From Desulfonispora thiosulfatigenes DSM 11270 (GTDB taxonomy: Bacteria > Bacillota > Peptococcia > Peptococcales > Desulfonisporaceae): DNA of 64,000 nucleotides. The DNA lies in contig NZ_FWWT01000019.1 of assembly GCF_900176035.1 (NCBI RefSeq), positions 1 to 64,000 of the forward strand, written 5' to 3'. This document shows positions 39,895 through 49,054 of the stretch, one piece after another. The notes below the pieces were generated by a model that saw only the letters and a list, made by a program, of their open reading frames with translations, had not been told where the DNA came from and searched no databases. The translations under genes were made by a program, and so were the position numbers. Positions within the stretch are counted from its first letter, which is position 1. Every line of letters starts with the position of its first letter.

Positions 39895-41067
39895 ATGAAT
39901 GTTGACGAAATATATAGCTTACTAGAACAAGAAAAGGCTATTAAATTATTACAACAGATGCTACAAATGAATACAACTAATCCACCTGGAAATGAAGAAC
40001 CTTTAGCTAAATTTATCAGTAATTATTTAAATGAGCATGAAATTGAAAGCTATATCGATGAATTAGAAGTAATGCGTGCAAATGTGATTGGTGTTATCAA
40101 AGGAAATGGTGAAAATAAGGATTTATTATTTAATGGACATTTAGATGTAGTGCCTACAGGTGAATCTAAATGGAGGCATGATCCTTTTAGTGGAGTAATA
40201 GAAGATGGAAAAATTTATGGACGTGGGGCATCAGATATGAAGGGTGGCCTAGCTGCCATGATTATAGCAGCGTGCTTAGTGAAAAAAGCTGATATAGAAT
40301 TAAAAGGAGATTTATTAATTACAGGTACAGCTGGAGAAGAATTTGATAGCATAGGAGCTAAAGATTTACTTACAAAAGAATGTCTAAAAAATGTAGGAGT
40401 GGCGGTAATAGCTGAACCAAGTGAATTAAAACTATTTACTGCTACCAAGGGAACCCTATGGTTAAGTTTTGAGACCTTTGGAAAAACTGCACATGGGTCT
40501 ATGCCTGAGTATGGTAATAATGCTATTTTACAGATGAATAAGTTAATTACAAAAATAAATGAATATAAATTTATGTATAAACAGCATCCGTTATTAGGAC
40601 ATCCTACAATTAATATAGGTACATTAGAGGGTGGAGTAAAAACTAATGTTGTGCCAGATCATTGTAAAATAACAGTAGATATACGTACAATTCCTGGGCA
40701 AGATAATGAAACTATTATTACTGATATGCAGAATATTATAAATGATTTAACAAGAGAAAACGAAGGATTTAACTGTTCCTTAAAGGTTATTAATAATCGT
40801 CATCCCGTAGAAACAGATATTAATGATTCTTTTGTTAGTATGGCAATTAAGGCTGCAAAAAAATCTTTAGGTAAGGATTTAATTCCATTAGGGGTGAATT
40901 TTTACACTGATGCCTCAATTTTTGTACATAACTTAAAGATTCCAGCAATTATATTCGGACCAGGAGATGAAAGGCTAGCACATCAACCTGATGAATATGT
41001 CGAAACTCAAAAATATTTAGATTCTATAAAATTTTATATCTCGATAATATTGGAATATTTAACATAA
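39895..41067 (+). CDS. M20-family amidohydrolase/peptidase (ArgE/DapE-like)
   Basis: A 390-residue zinc amidohydrolase. Metal ligands lie in NGHLDVVP (near residue 84) and GRGASDMKGG (near 113); GTAGEEFDS (near 147) holds the catalytic Glu. The dimerisation domain follows, then the C-terminal ligand His in GDERLAHQPDE. I choose ATG 39895 behind GAGGTGA. Last gene in the riboswitch-liv operon, 5 bases after livF. It cleaves N-acyl amino acids or dipeptides in related families; the context suggests release of glycine or another amino acid from an imported conjugate, which is inference. Other M20 activities (succinyl-diaminopimelate, acetylornithine) are not excluded. Confidence 0.88.
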   Translation: MNVDEIYSLLEQEKAIKLLQQMLQMNTTNPPGNEEPLAKFISNYLNEHEIESYIDELEVMRANVIGVIKGNGENKDLLFNGHLDVVPTGESKWRHDPFSGVIEDGKIYGRGASDMKGGLAAMIIAACLVKKADIELKGDLLITGTAGEEFDSIGAKDLLTKECLKNVGVAVIAEPSELKLFTATKGTLWLSFETFGKTAHGSMPEYGNNAILQMNKLITKINEYKFMYKQHPLLGHPTINIGTLEGGVKTNVVPDHCKITVDIRTIPGQDNETIITDMQNIINDLTRENEGFNCSLKVINNRHPVETDINDSFVSMAIKAAKKSLGKDLIPLGVNFYTDASIFVHNLKIPAIIFGPGDERLAHQPDEYVETQKYLDSIKFYISIILEYLT

Positions 41068-41096
41068 AAGATAGGTTTATGCCTATCTTTTTTTAT
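41067..41096 (+). terminator. terminator of the liv-M20 operon
   Basis: AAAGATAGG pairs with CCTATCTTT around TTTATG, followed by a run of T. Confidence 0.93.
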
Positions 41097-41174
41097 AATA
41101 AAGGAAAGTTTTGATCTGTTACAGAATAGTATTAATTGATACAAAAAGTTAATGCTGTTTTGGAGGCTAGTAAA

Positions 41175-43652
41175 ATGTGGAGGTTTCATAAAACTCGGAT
41201 AATCATCATATTTACTGTGGTTATTATGTTGTTTTTTAATTATATAGTAAGCAAAAAATTAATGATTAATAATTTCTCTGAATTAGAAAATGCACAGGCT
41301 GCCGAAGATATTATGCATATAAAAAACTCTTTGAATGAAAAGGCCGAATCATTAAATAATTTAGGTAAATACTGGGCTTCTAAAGAAAAGAGTATAGATT
41401 TTATTCAGAATCCCTATAATCAGTATTTTCAAGATTATATAGAAATAAATTTATTAAAGGATAATAATCTTAATGTTATTATGTATCTAAATGCTAAAAA
41501 TGAAATTGTTTATGCAAAGGAATTAAACCAAGAAAATCAATCAGATAAAAGTATTTATCCGGAGTTATACAAATATATTGAACAAAATCCAAAAATTCTG
41601 GAGTGCAAAAATCCTGATAATGCACCATGTGGTTTGGTGAAACTTGGAAATGAAACACTACTTATTTCTTTGTGTCCTTTAATAAAAAATGGTGCTCAAA
41701 AACCTGCTCAAGGAACATTAATTTTGGGGCGCTACTTAGATAAAGGTATTCTTAATTCCTTAACAAGTAATGATAAAATTAAATGTCAAATTGTAAATTA
41801 TGATAAAGAAGATAATAATTATGGCCTTGACTGGAAAACATTGACAAATAAACCTTCGTTATCCAAAGAAATTAATTCGGAACACATGGTAGGGTACTCA
41901 ATTCTTCATGATATTAATGGAAATGCAAATATGGTACTAAAAACTGAATTACCTAGAGATATTAACTTAAAGGCTAGACAAACTTTGAGATATTTACTAA
42001 TTATTTTAGGTTCCAATTTAATGTTTATAGGTTTTGGAAGTAATCTTCTCCTTAAAAACAGGATACTTAATCCTGGAAAAAGACTTAGTAAGATTATAGA
42101 TAAGTTTTCCAACTATGATATTTATCGTGGTAATATCAATTTAACTACAGAGGACACTAAACTAAAGTCCCCTGATAACTTTAATCATATGCTAAATACA
42201 CTAGATGAAATCCAGGAAAATGTTACAAGTATAAATAAAACATTACAAGATATCATAGACTTTTTACCTGATCCTACTTTTGTGATTGATAATAATCAAA
42301 ATGTCATTGCTTGGAATAGAGCTATTGAAGATATGACAGGTGTACTAAATCAAGAAATATTAGGAACAAGGAATTATTCAATACCCTTTTTTGATAGGAT
42401 TGAACCTATGCTAATTGATTTAATCTTTGATAGTAATTTAAGGCTTAATGGAAACTTTGATAGCCTTAAAAAGGATGGAGATAAGTATTTTGCTACAAGA
42501 TACAATGGAAAGGTATTTAATAACAAAGGAGCATTTTTATGGGCAAAGGCTTCCCCACTCTATGATGAAAGGGGTGAAAAGGTAGGGGCTATTGAATCTA
42601 TACGTGATATTTCTGAACAGAAAGAAATCGAAGAAAAATTAAAGAGTTTAAGTTTTAAAGATCATTTAACTGGCACATATAATCGTACATTTTATGAGCA
42701 AGAAATATCGCGACATCAAACAAAAAATAATCAATCATTAGGAATAATAGTATTAGACCTTGATGGGTTAAAATTAATAAATGATACAATTGGACATCTA
42801 GCAGGAGATATGGTGTTAAAGACTGCTGTAAATATTATAAACAAATCTATACGAAAGCAAGACTTCTTAGCACGTATTGGAGGAGATGAGTTTTCTATAC
42901 TTGTTACAGAAGCTAATCATGAAATTATGGAAAAGATAATTAGGAATATTTTGGAGAATTTAAATGTTTATAATACTAATTATCCTCAAATTCCTCTAAG
43001 TATTTCGCTTGGGTATGCTATAAGTGGAATGGAGAAAAGTATCGAAAGCACTATAAAAGAGGCGGATAATTATTTATATCGCCAAAAAACAAAGCAAAGA
43101 CAAAATGCCAGAAGTAATATAGTTAAAGGTTTAATGGAAGCACAAAGTACTCTAGACTATAATACGCATAGTCATATGAGTAGATTACTAGACTTAGCTA
43201 GTAAATTTGCCCATAAATTAAACTTAACCCAAAACAGGGTAATGGATTTAAAACTATTAGTAAAGTTTCATGATATAGGTAAAGTGGGTATACCCCATAG
43301 AATATTACTTAAGCCTGAGGCTTTAACTAATGAAGAAATTAAAGAAATGCAATTACATACAGATATAGGATGCAGGATTGCTAAAGCAATAAAGGATATA
43401 GAACATATTGCTAGTTTAATTCAACAACATCATGAATGGTACAATGGTAAAGGATATCCTTTAGGATTAAAAGGAGAGGAAATTCCCCTAGAATGTCGGA
43501 TAATTGCCATTATCGATGCGTACGATGCGATGACTAATGATAGACCATATCGTAAGGCATTAAGCCATGAAGAAGCGATTAAAGAAATAAAAAATAATGC
43601 AGGTACTCAATTTGATCCTAATTTAGTTAATGAATTTGTAAAATTATTTTAA
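41175..43652 (+). CDS. membrane-bound c-di-GMP signalling protein: CHASE4-like, PAS, GGDEF and HD-GYP domains
   Basis: About 825 residues. Two membrane segments (about 8-26 and 270-290) enclose an extracytoplasmic sensor resembling CHASE4. Then comes a PAS domain (about 355-470, FVIDNNQNVIAWNRAIEDMTG), a GGDEF domain with intact RIGGDEFS (near 590) and a C-terminal HD-GYP domain with HDIGKVGIP and HHEWYNGKGYP. The GYP motif has N for the usual D (HHExxDGxGYP). It may both make and degrade c-di-GMP. I choose ATG 41175 (MWRFHKTR), eight bases after GGAGG. Single gene. Confidence 0.9.
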   Translation: MWRFHKTRIIIIFTVVIMLFFNYIVSKKLMINNFSELENAQAAEDIMHIKNSLNEKAESLNNLGKYWASKEKSIDFIQNPYNQYFQDYIEINLLKDNNLNVIMYLNAKNEIVYAKELNQENQSDKSIYPELYKYIEQNPKILECKNPDNAPCGLVKLGNETLLISLCPLIKNGAQKPAQGTLILGRYLDKGILNSLTSNDKIKCQIVNYDKEDNNYGLDWKTLTNKPSLSKEINSEHMVGYSILHDINGNANMVLKTELPRDINLKARQTLRYLLIILGSNLMFIGFGSNLLLKNRILNPGKRLSKIIDKFSNYDIYRGNINLTTEDTKLKSPDNFNHMLNTLDEIQENVTSINKTLQDIIDFLPDPTFVIDNNQNVIAWNRAIEDMTGVLNQEILGTRNYSIPFFDRIEPMLIDLIFDSNLRLNGNFDSLKKDGDKYFATRYNGKVFNNKGAFLWAKASPLYDERGEKVGAIESIRDISEQKEIEEKLKSLSFKDHLTGTYNRTFYEQEISRHQTKNNQSLGIIVLDLDGLKLINDTIGHLAGDMVLKTAVNIINKSIRKQDFLARIGGDEFSILVTEANHEIMEKIIRNILENLNVYNTNYPQIPLSISLGYAISGMEKSIESTIKEADNYLYRQKTKQRQNARSNIVKGLMEAQSTLDYNTHSHMSRLLDLASKFAHKLNLTQNRVMDLKLLVKFHDIGKVGIPHRILLKPEALTNEEIKEMQLHTDIGCRIAKAIKDIEHIASLIQQHHEWYNGKGYPLGLKGEEIPLECRIIAIIDAYDAMTNDRPYRKALSHEEAIKEIKNNAGTQFDPNLVNEFVKLF

Positions 43653-43660
43653 AAAAAGGC

Positions 43661-43689
43661 TTGTACAATTTAAAGTGAGGTGCTATAAT
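43661..43689 (+). promoter_or_regulatory. promoter of the tRNA-Thr/tRNA-Ala unit
   Basis: TTGTAC (43661-43666) and TATAAT (43684-43689), 17 bases apart, ~22 bases before the first tRNA. Confidence 0.8.
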
Positions 43690-43710
43690 AATTCTTGGTT
43701 AGAGATTGTT

Positions 43711-43786
43711 GCCGACGTAGCTCAACTGGAAGAGCAGCTGACTTGTAATCAGCAGGTTGCGGGTTCGAGTCCCATCGTCGGCTCCA
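43711..43786 (+). tRNA. tRNA-Thr (TGT)
   Basis: The acceptor stem GCCGACG pairs with CGTCGGC. The anticodon loop CTTGTAA gives TGT. The T-arm is GGGTTCGAGTCCC and CCA is encoded. It is transcribed with tRNA-Ala five bases downstream. Confidence 0.96.
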
Positions 43787-43790
43787 GTAT

Positions 43791-43866
43791 GGGGGTATAG
43801 CTCAGCTGGGAGAGCACCTGCCTTGCAAGCAGGGGGTCAGCAGTTCAAATCTGCTTATCTCCACCA
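43791..43866 (+). tRNA. tRNA-Ala (TGC)
   Basis: Acceptor GGGGGTA pairs with TATCTCC with two G-T pairs. The anticodon loop CTTGCAA gives TGC. CCA is encoded, and a strong terminator follows. Confidence 0.95.
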
Positions 43867-43868
43867 AA

Positions 43869-43900
43869 AAAACCAGAGGATTAATCCTCTGGTTTTTTTA
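43869..43900 (+). terminator. terminator of the tRNA-Thr/Ala unit, bidirectional
   Basis: AACCAGAGGATT pairs with AATCCTCTGGTT, with A before and T after, so it can also serve the minus-strand gene at 43916. Confidence 0.93.
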
Positions 43901-43915
43901 TGTCTCCAGAAATTT

Positions 43916-44131
43916 TTACATTAAGTTTTTGCTATCTACTATCTGTTGTGCTTGCTGAATTTGATTTTGTGCAAATTCTATAACCTTTTTAGCTTCTTTT
44001 ACTTGATCCATATTATTACTATAAATAGCTTGATCAATGGCCTGTCCTGCTTTACTTAATTGCTCCTCGATTTGTTGTTGATATTGTTTCATTTGCATAA
44101 CATCTGCTGAATTTGGCATTTTACCAGACAT
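43916..44131 (-). CDS. small helical glutamine-rich protein, 71 residues
   Basis: A soluble, highly helical protein (MSGKMPNSADVMQMKQYQQQ..., ending VDSKNLM), with Gln-rich coiled-coil-like repeats. I choose the ATG at 44131, six bases after GGGAGGG on the minus strand; the longer frame starts inside that ribosome site. No family recognised. It is convergent with the tRNA pair and divergent from the Hsp20-like gene. Confidence 0.7.
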   Translation of the reverse strand: MSGKMPNSADVMQMKQYQQQIEEQLSKAGQAIDQAIYSNNMDQVKEAKKVIEFAQNQIQQAQQIVDSKNLM

Positions 44132-44290
44132 ATGTATCCCTCCCAAATTTTAAATTCCTTTATAGAATGCGTATTAGCAAAGAAATTATTCATAATAATA
44201 GAAGTTCTAAAATTATAAATTTAATAGAGTATAAAAACTTATAAATTAACCATTATATTAGTGTAAGATATTTTACTAAAATGGGGTGAG

Positions 44291-44614
44291 ATGATGACAT
44301 TATCATCAGGCGAGGGATTAGAAGAAATAAAAGATTCGCCAAAAGGAGCAAATGGAATGTTTACAGATATTTATGAATCACCAACAGAGATAGTTGCAGT
44401 TATTGAAATTCCAGGTGTACAAGATAAAAAGGATATTAAAATTGGTATCGAAAATAATATATTAACTATAAATGGAAAGTTAGAAAAATCATTTAATTTA
44501 CCTTGTCCGATTAATGAAGAAGTTATCAGAACCTATTATGAAAATGGTATTTTAGAAATTAGGTTGCAAAAAACAATTTCAGATAACAAAAATATTGAGA
44601 TAAATATTCATTAA
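44291..44614 (+). CDS. small heat shock protein, Hsp20/alpha-crystallin family
   Basis: A 107-residue ATP-independent chaperone-like protein. The alpha-crystallin core is recognisable: FTDIYESPTEIVAVIEIPGV, the central LTINGKLE strand, and YENGILEIRL at the end of the domain. It is shorter than typical Hsp20 (~145 residues), with a short N-terminal arm. ATG 44291 (or 44294) follows GGGGTGAG. It stands alone. The 190 bases after it, up to tRNA-Gln, are AT-rich with no gene. Confidence 0.8.
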   Translation: MMTLSSGEGLEEIKDSPKGANGMFTDIYESPTEIVAVIEIPGVQDKKDIKIGIENNILTINGKLEKSFNLPCPINEEVIRTYYENGILEIRLQKTISDNKNIEINIH

Positions 44615-44807
44615 AAATAAAATTAATAAGAAGACATACTGAAAAATTAAAATAATTATAAGATATGTTAAAAAAATTATTATAATATATAGAAAACTTA
44701 GCATGAAAATAATATCAAAAATGAGATAATAGTAATGAAAAGTAAAAATTAAATGTATTAAAAGCTCAAAAGAAGGTAATAATAGTTATAGAAAATAATT
44801 TAAGCAA

Positions 44808-44882
44808 TGGGATGTCGCCAAGCGGTAAGGCACAGGACTTTGACTCCTGTATTCGTTGGTTCAAATCCAGCCCTCCCAGCCA
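44808..44882 (+). tRNA. tRNA-Gln (TTG)
   Basis: The anticodon loop CTTTGAC in CAGGA/TCCTG gives anticodon TTG. The T-arm is TGGTTCAAATCCAG. Acceptor TGGGATG pairs with CCTCCCA apart from one mismatch (T6-C67). CCA is encoded and a terminator follows at 44885. Confidence 0.92.
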
Positions 44883-44884
44883 AA

Positions 44885-44916
44885 GAATCTAGAATACTAT
44901 TCTAGATTCTTTTTTG
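44885..44916 (+). terminator. terminator of tRNA-Gln
   Basis: GAATCTAGAATA pairs with TATTCTAGATTC, followed by six T. The ~300 bases from here to the DsrE-like gene at 45215 are AT-rich; I see no gene or structured RNA in them. Confidence 0.93.
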
Positions 44917-45214
44917 AATGGTTTAAAAAATAGAATAATTTTAAAACAAGGTATTTAGCAATTAAATAGTTTAAATATAAGCTATTTAGAAATTAAAATG
45001 ATTTTATATAAAAATATTCTGAAAAAGTTATTTAGATAAAGTTTAAAATTTTAGTAAATGATTACCATAAAAAGACTAGAAGCAAAGATAAAAGGAATTT
45101 TGAATTTATATAAAGAATAGATTCAGTAAAGAAACCTTTTCCAAGAGGCACATTTTATCTACTCAAGAGTATTTAATTTTAATTTTTTGATTTTAGAAAA
45201 GAGGAGGAGGCAAT

Positions 45215-45556
45215 ATGAAAAAATATAAAGCATTATTTCATGTAGATGAAAAGGAAAAAATCATGTTGGTGCTAAAGAATATGGCAAATCTATTAAATGA
45301 TTTAGGAGAAGATGAAGTTGAGGTAGCTTTAGTTGGAAATTCTGAAGGGATAGCTTTAATGTATCAAAGTTCAGAATATAAAGAAAAGGTTGAAGCTCTT
45401 TATAAAAAAGGAATATCTTTTGCAGCCTGCGCCAACACAATGAAAGAAAAAAAATTGAACAAAGAAGATCTTTTAGAATTTGCATATATTGTTCCTTCTG
45501 GTGTTGGAGAAATTGTAAAAAAACAAGCTCAGGGATATTTTTATATACGACCATAA
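45215..45556 (+). CDS. DsrE/DsrF-like small protein
   Basis: A 113-residue protein with the alternating strand-helix pattern of the DsrE fold: N-terminal KALFHVDEKEKIMLVLKNM, middle VEVALVGNSEGI, then FAACANTM, which holds the single conserved-type Cys (near residue 72). Members act in sulfur relay or bind small ligands; the role here is not visible. ATG 45215 follows GAGGAGGAGG. Single gene with its own terminator. Confidence 0.75.
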   Translation: MKKYKALFHVDEKEKIMLVLKNMANLLNDLGEDEVEVALVGNSEGIALMYQSSEYKEKVEALYKKGISFAACANTMKEKKLNKEDLLEFAYIVPSGVGEIVKKQAQGYFYIRP

Positions 45557-45558
45557 AA

Positions 45559-45584
45559 ACAGCCTAAAAGGCTGTTTTCTTTAT
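45559..45584 (+). terminator. terminator of the DsrE-like gene
   Basis: AACAGCCT pairs with AGGCTGTT, followed by TTCTTTAT. Confidence 0.85.
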
Positions 45585-45675
45585 ATAAAATAAAGTAATT
45601 AATTTTATTAATAATCAGTAATCTATTACATAAGTATTTTAGAAAAAATTTTATTTGATAAAAAATATTTAACGG

Positions 45676-45704
45676 TTGACTATACTTAATTGTAATTGTA
45701 TACT
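45676..45704 (+). promoter_or_regulatory. promoter of the ilv-leu operon
   Basis: TTGACT (45676-45681) and TATACT (45699-45704), 17 bases apart. It would give a ~175-base leader before ilvB. Confidence 0.85.
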
Positions 45705-45710
45705 AATAAA

Positions 45711-45885
45711 AAATATAACTGTTACATAATATATAGCCAAACACATAAACTGTTATATATTATAAAAAGATGTTAAACTATAAAAAGCAATATACCCTAG
45801 AATTATTTTGGAGCCAGGGCACCAAATTCTAGGTGCATTATATTTTTAAATGTAATGTACTATATATTAAGAAGGAGGAATTTTT
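45711..45885 (+). promoter_or_regulatory. structured leader of the ilv-leu operon, class unknown
   Basis: Two elements are visible. ATAATATATA (~45731) is an inverted repeat with TATATATTAT (~45758). Further on, CCTAGAATT can pair with AATTCTAGG, and the overlapping GCACC can instead pair with GGTGC, giving two exclusive hairpins next to the ilvB ribosome site. There is no T-box GGTGG/ACCGCG core and no leader peptide rich in Leu/Ile/Val codons. The mechanism is not known to me. Confidence 0.5.
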
Positions 45886-47577
45886 ATGTTAGGGTCTGAA
45901 CTTCTACTTAAGTGTTTAGAAGAACAAGGTGTAGATGATGTTTTTGGTATACCTGGTGGAGTTTTACTTCCTTTATATAATGTTTTAAGAACAAGCAATA
46001 TTAATCATATTCTTACTAGACACGAACAAGGAGCAATACATGCAGCTGATGGTTATTCAAGATCGTCTAATAAAGTTGGAGTATGTTTTGCTACTTCAGG
46101 ACCAGGTGCGACTAATTTATTAACAGGACTTGCAACGGCACATATGGACTCAATTCCTTTAATTGCGATTACGGGGCAAGTAGGAAAAAGTTTTTTAGGA
46201 AAAGATAGTTTTCAAGAGGCAGATACTACTGGCTTTTCTCAGCCAGTAACTAAACATAATTATTTAGTTACTGATGCAAGAGATATCCCTTCTATTGTTA
46301 AGGAAGCCTTTTATATAGCGAAAACTGGGAGACCAGGACCTGTTTTAATTGATATACCTAAAGATGTTTTTACGCAAGAATTAACAAATATCCCTGAAGG
46401 TAAAATCAGAGAGCGGGTAATTAAAAAACTCGCAAAGCCAGAAATTAATGATTGCCAGATACAAAGAGTAGTAGAAGCCTTAAAAAATGCTCAAAATCCT
46501 TTGATTTTTATTGGTGGAGGAGTTACGAGTGATGCAAGTCCTGCTCTAGAAAAAATTGCAACTAAACATCAAATTCCAGTAGCTTGTACTTTAATGGCTA
46601 AAGGATTATTCCCACCAAATAGCCCATTATACTTAGGAATGGTTGGAATGCACGGAATGCCTGGAGCTAATTATGCAATTCAAAATTGTGATCTTTTATT
46701 AGCCGTAGGACTTCGTTTTGATGATAGGGTAACAGGAGATTTAAACCATTTTGCAAAAGGGGCAAAAGTAATTCATGTAGACTTAGATGGTGCAGAGATT
46801 GGAAAAAATAGAAATGTAGAAATACCTGTGGTTGCAGATAGCTCTGATTTCTTTAATTCCTTAGAAAAAAGCTTAAAGAAAGTAAAAAGTACCAAAGATT
46901 GGTTAAGTTTAATTGAAGAAAAATCTTGTAAGTTATATAATAAGAATAATGATTTAATTAGTCCTCAAGAATTATTAGGAAAGATTAATGATTTAGTAGA
47001 TGATGATACAATAATTGTAACAGATGTAGGTCAACATCAAATGTGGTCAGCTTTATTTGTTCATCCCACTAAACCAAAAAGTTTTTTAACTTCTGGTGGT
47101 TTAGGTACTATGGGATATGGATTACCAGCTGCTATTGGGGCGCAAGTAGCTAATCCTAAGAAAAAGGTAGTTTTAATAACAGGAGATGGAAGTTTTCAAA
47201 TGAATCTTCAAGAATTAGCTGTTATAAAACAATGTAAACTACCAATTAAGATATTTATTGTAAATAACGGTTGTTTAGGTATGGTAAGACAATGGCAAGA
47301 ATTATTCTTTGATAAAAATTATGCACAATCAAGCCTTGAGTTTAGTCCGGATTGGGAAATATTAGCTAGTTCTTATGGAATCTTAGGACAGAAAATTACG
47401 AATAATGAGAAAAAAGACAAGGTTATTAAAGAATGTATAGAAAGCGATTTTCCTTGTTTACTAGATGTTAAGGTAGATCCTGAAGCCAATGTCTATCCTA
47501 TTGTACCTGCTGGTTGTAGTATCGATGAAATGTGGGGGAGATGGAATGATGAAGAAAACATTAGCAGTCTTGGTTGA
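45886..47577 (+). CDS. ilvB: acetolactate synthase large subunit, copy 1
   Basis: The 563-residue ThDP enzyme that condenses pyruvate to acetolactate (or acetohydroxybutyrate) for Val, Leu and Ile. The catalytic Glu lies in RHEQGAIHAADGY near residue 47, the ThDP motif GDGSFQMNLQELA near residue 433 ends with NNGCLGMVRQ. The N-terminal, FAD and C-terminal domains are complete. ATG 45886 follows AAGGAGGA. First gene of the operon, overlapping ilvN by ~30 bases. A second large subunit lies at 49055. Confidence 0.95.
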   Translation: MLGSELLLKCLEEQGVDDVFGIPGGVLLPLYNVLRTSNINHILTRHEQGAIHAADGYSRSSNKVGVCFATSGPGATNLLTGLATAHMDSIPLIAITGQVGKSFLGKDSFQEADTTGFSQPVTKHNYLVTDARDIPSIVKEAFYIAKTGRPGPVLIDIPKDVFTQELTNIPEGKIRERVIKKLAKPEINDCQIQRVVEALKNAQNPLIFIGGGVTSDASPALEKIATKHQIPVACTLMAKGLFPPNSPLYLGMVGMHGMPGANYAIQNCDLLLAVGLRFDDRVTGDLNHFAKGAKVIHVDLDGAEIGKNRNVEIPVVADSSDFFNSLEKSLKKVKSTKDWLSLIEEKSCKLYNKNNDLISPQELLGKINDLVDDDTIIVTDVGQHQMWSALFVHPTKPKSFLTSGGLGTMGYGLPAAIGAQVANPKKKVVLITGDGSFQMNLQELAVIKQCKLPIKIFIVNNGCLGMVRQWQELFFDKNYAQSSLEFSPDWEILASSYGILGQKITNNEKKDKVIKECIESDFPCLLDVKVDPEANVYPIVPAGCSIDEMWGRWNDEENISSLG

Positions 47578-48037
47578 AAACAGACCAGGTGTACTCTCTA
47601 AAGTTTCTGGACTTTTCTCACGTAGAGGGTACAATATTGAAAGTTTAGTTGTTAGTGAAACAGAAGATTCTTCTATTTCCCGCATGACAATAGTGGTTTC
47701 GGGTGATGAGATAATCTTAGAACAAGTTACAAAGCAATTAAACAAACTTATTGATGTTATTAAGGTGCATGATATGACAAGAGAAGAAACAGTTGATCGT
47801 CAACTGCTTCTTCTCAGAGTTAATGCTGATAACTCTACAAGAAGTGAAATATTAGAGTTAATAAATATTTTTAGAGCCAGGGTGGTAGACATTGGAAGGA
47901 AATCCATTATTATAGAAACAACTGGTGATATAAACAAAATTGAAGCAATAATAAAACTATTAAAACCATTTGGAATTCAAGAACTTGTTAAAACCGGAAC
48001 TATATCAATGGTTCGTGGAAATAAAGAAAAAAATTAG
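47546..48037 (+). CDS. ilvN: acetolactate synthase small (regulatory) subunit
   Basis: A ~163-residue ACT-domain protein that activates the large subunit and carries valine feedback inhibition. N-terminal [20 protein letters not shown] and [11 protein letters not shown] are the classic ACT segments. I choose ATG 47546 (or 47549) behind GGGGGAG; the longer frame from 47489 begins inside ilvB with a nonsense-like hydrophobic start. Only one small subunit serves the two large subunits of the operon. Confidence 0.93.
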   Translation: MMKKTLAVLVENRPGVLSKVSGLFSRRGYNIESLVVSETEDSSISRMTIVVSGDEIILEQVTKQLNKLIDVIKVHDMTREETVDRQLLLLRVNADNSTRSEILELINIFRARVVDIGRKSIIIETTGDINKIEAIIKLLKPFGIQELVKTGTISMVRGNKEKN

Positions 48038-48048
48038 GGGGAATAGAA

Positions 48049-49041
48049 ATGGTACAAATGTATTATGATAAAGATGCAAATTTAGAGGTATTACAAGGCA
48101 AAAAGGTTGCAGTAATTGGTTATGGTTCACAAGGTCATGCTCACGCTCAAAGTTTACAAGATAGTGGAGTAGATGTAGTAGTAGGTCTTCGTCCTGGTAG
48201 TAGTACCTTTAAAAAAGTTGAAGCAGACGGTTTAAAAGCATTACCTATTGATGAAGCGAGTAAACAAGCTGATATCATCATGATCCTAATTCCTGATGAA
48301 AATCAAAAAGAAATTTACGATACCTATATCAAGGAAAACTTAGTAGCTGGAAATTCTTTAGTATTTGCTCATGGATTTAATGTTCATTTTGGACAAATTG
48401 TACCTCCAGCAGATGTAGACGTATTTTTAGTAGCTCCTAAGGGACCTGGACATATGGTTAGAAGACTTTATATTGATGGCGTAGGAATCCCAGGATTATT
48501 TGCAATTTATCAAGACGCTAGTGGAAAATGTAGAGATAAAGCATTAGCTTATGCTAAAGGAATTGGTTGTACTAGAGCTGGAGTTTTAGAAACAACATTT
48601 AAGGAAGAAACAGAAACTGATCTTTTTGGAGAACAAGCAGTTTTATGTGGTGGAATGACAGAATTAGTTAGAGCAGGATTTGACACTTTAGTAGAAGCAG
48701 GATATAAGCCTGAAATCGCTTATTTTGAATGTTTACATGAAATGAAATTAATCGTTGATTTAATGTATGAAGGTGGAATCCACAACATGCGTTATTCTAT
48801 TTCTGATACAGCTGAATACGGTGATTTTGTAGCAGGAAAGAGAATTATTAATGATGATGTAAGAGCAGAAATGAAAAAAGTATTAAGAGATATTCAAGAT
48901 GGTACATTTGCTTATAATTGGTTATTAGAAAATAAAGTAGGTCGTCCACGTTATTCAGCAGCAAAGAATGAAGGTAGAAATCATTTAATTGAGCAAGTAG
49001 GAGAAGAATTAAGAAGTAAAATGGCTTGGCTTAAAAAATAA
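48049..49041 (+). CDS. ilvC: ketol-acid reductoisomerase (class I)
   Basis: A 330-residue enzyme isomerising and reducing acetolactate with NAD(P)[14 protein letters not shown] near residue 21 is the nucleotide fold, and the specificity loop [11 protein letters not shown] near residue 47 has Arg and Ser, often NADPH type. The C-terminal knotted helical domain ([14 protein letters not shown]) carries the metal ligands. ATG 48049 follows AGGGGGAAT. It lies between the two ilvB copies. Confidence 0.96.
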   Translation: MVQMYYDKDANLEVLQGKKVAVIGYGSQGHAHAQSLQDSGVDVVVGLRPGSSTFKKVEADGLKALPIDEASKQADIIMILIPDENQKEIYDTYIKENLVAGNSLVFAHGFNVHFGQIVPPADVDVFLVAPKGPGHMVRRLYIDGVGIPGLFAIYQDASGKCRDKALAYAKGIGCTRAGVLETTFKEETETDLFGEQAVLCGGMTELVRAGFDTLVEAGYKPEIAYFECLHEMKLIVDLMYEGGIHNMRYSISDTAEYGDFVAGKRIINDDVRAEMKKVLRDIQDGTFAYNWLLENKVGRPRYSAAKNEGRNHLIEQVGEELRSKMAWLKK

Positions 49042-49054
49042 GGAGTGAGACTTG

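Noticed and set aside
45261-45554. 97-residue minus-strand frame over the DsrE-like gene
   Set aside because: It lies fully opposite a gene with a strong ribosome site and known fold; its residue composition is low-complexity (Leu/Phe/Gln-rich) and no start signal is present.
45640-45665. CodY box upstream of ilvB
   Set aside because: TTTTAGAAAAAATT has the right look, but it misses the central bases of AATTTTCWGAAAATT; AT-rich DNA gives such matches by chance.
45711-45885. T-box leader before ilvB
   Set aside because: The T-box core (GGTGG with ACCGCG, specifier loop) is absent. CAGGGCACC is only a superficial match.
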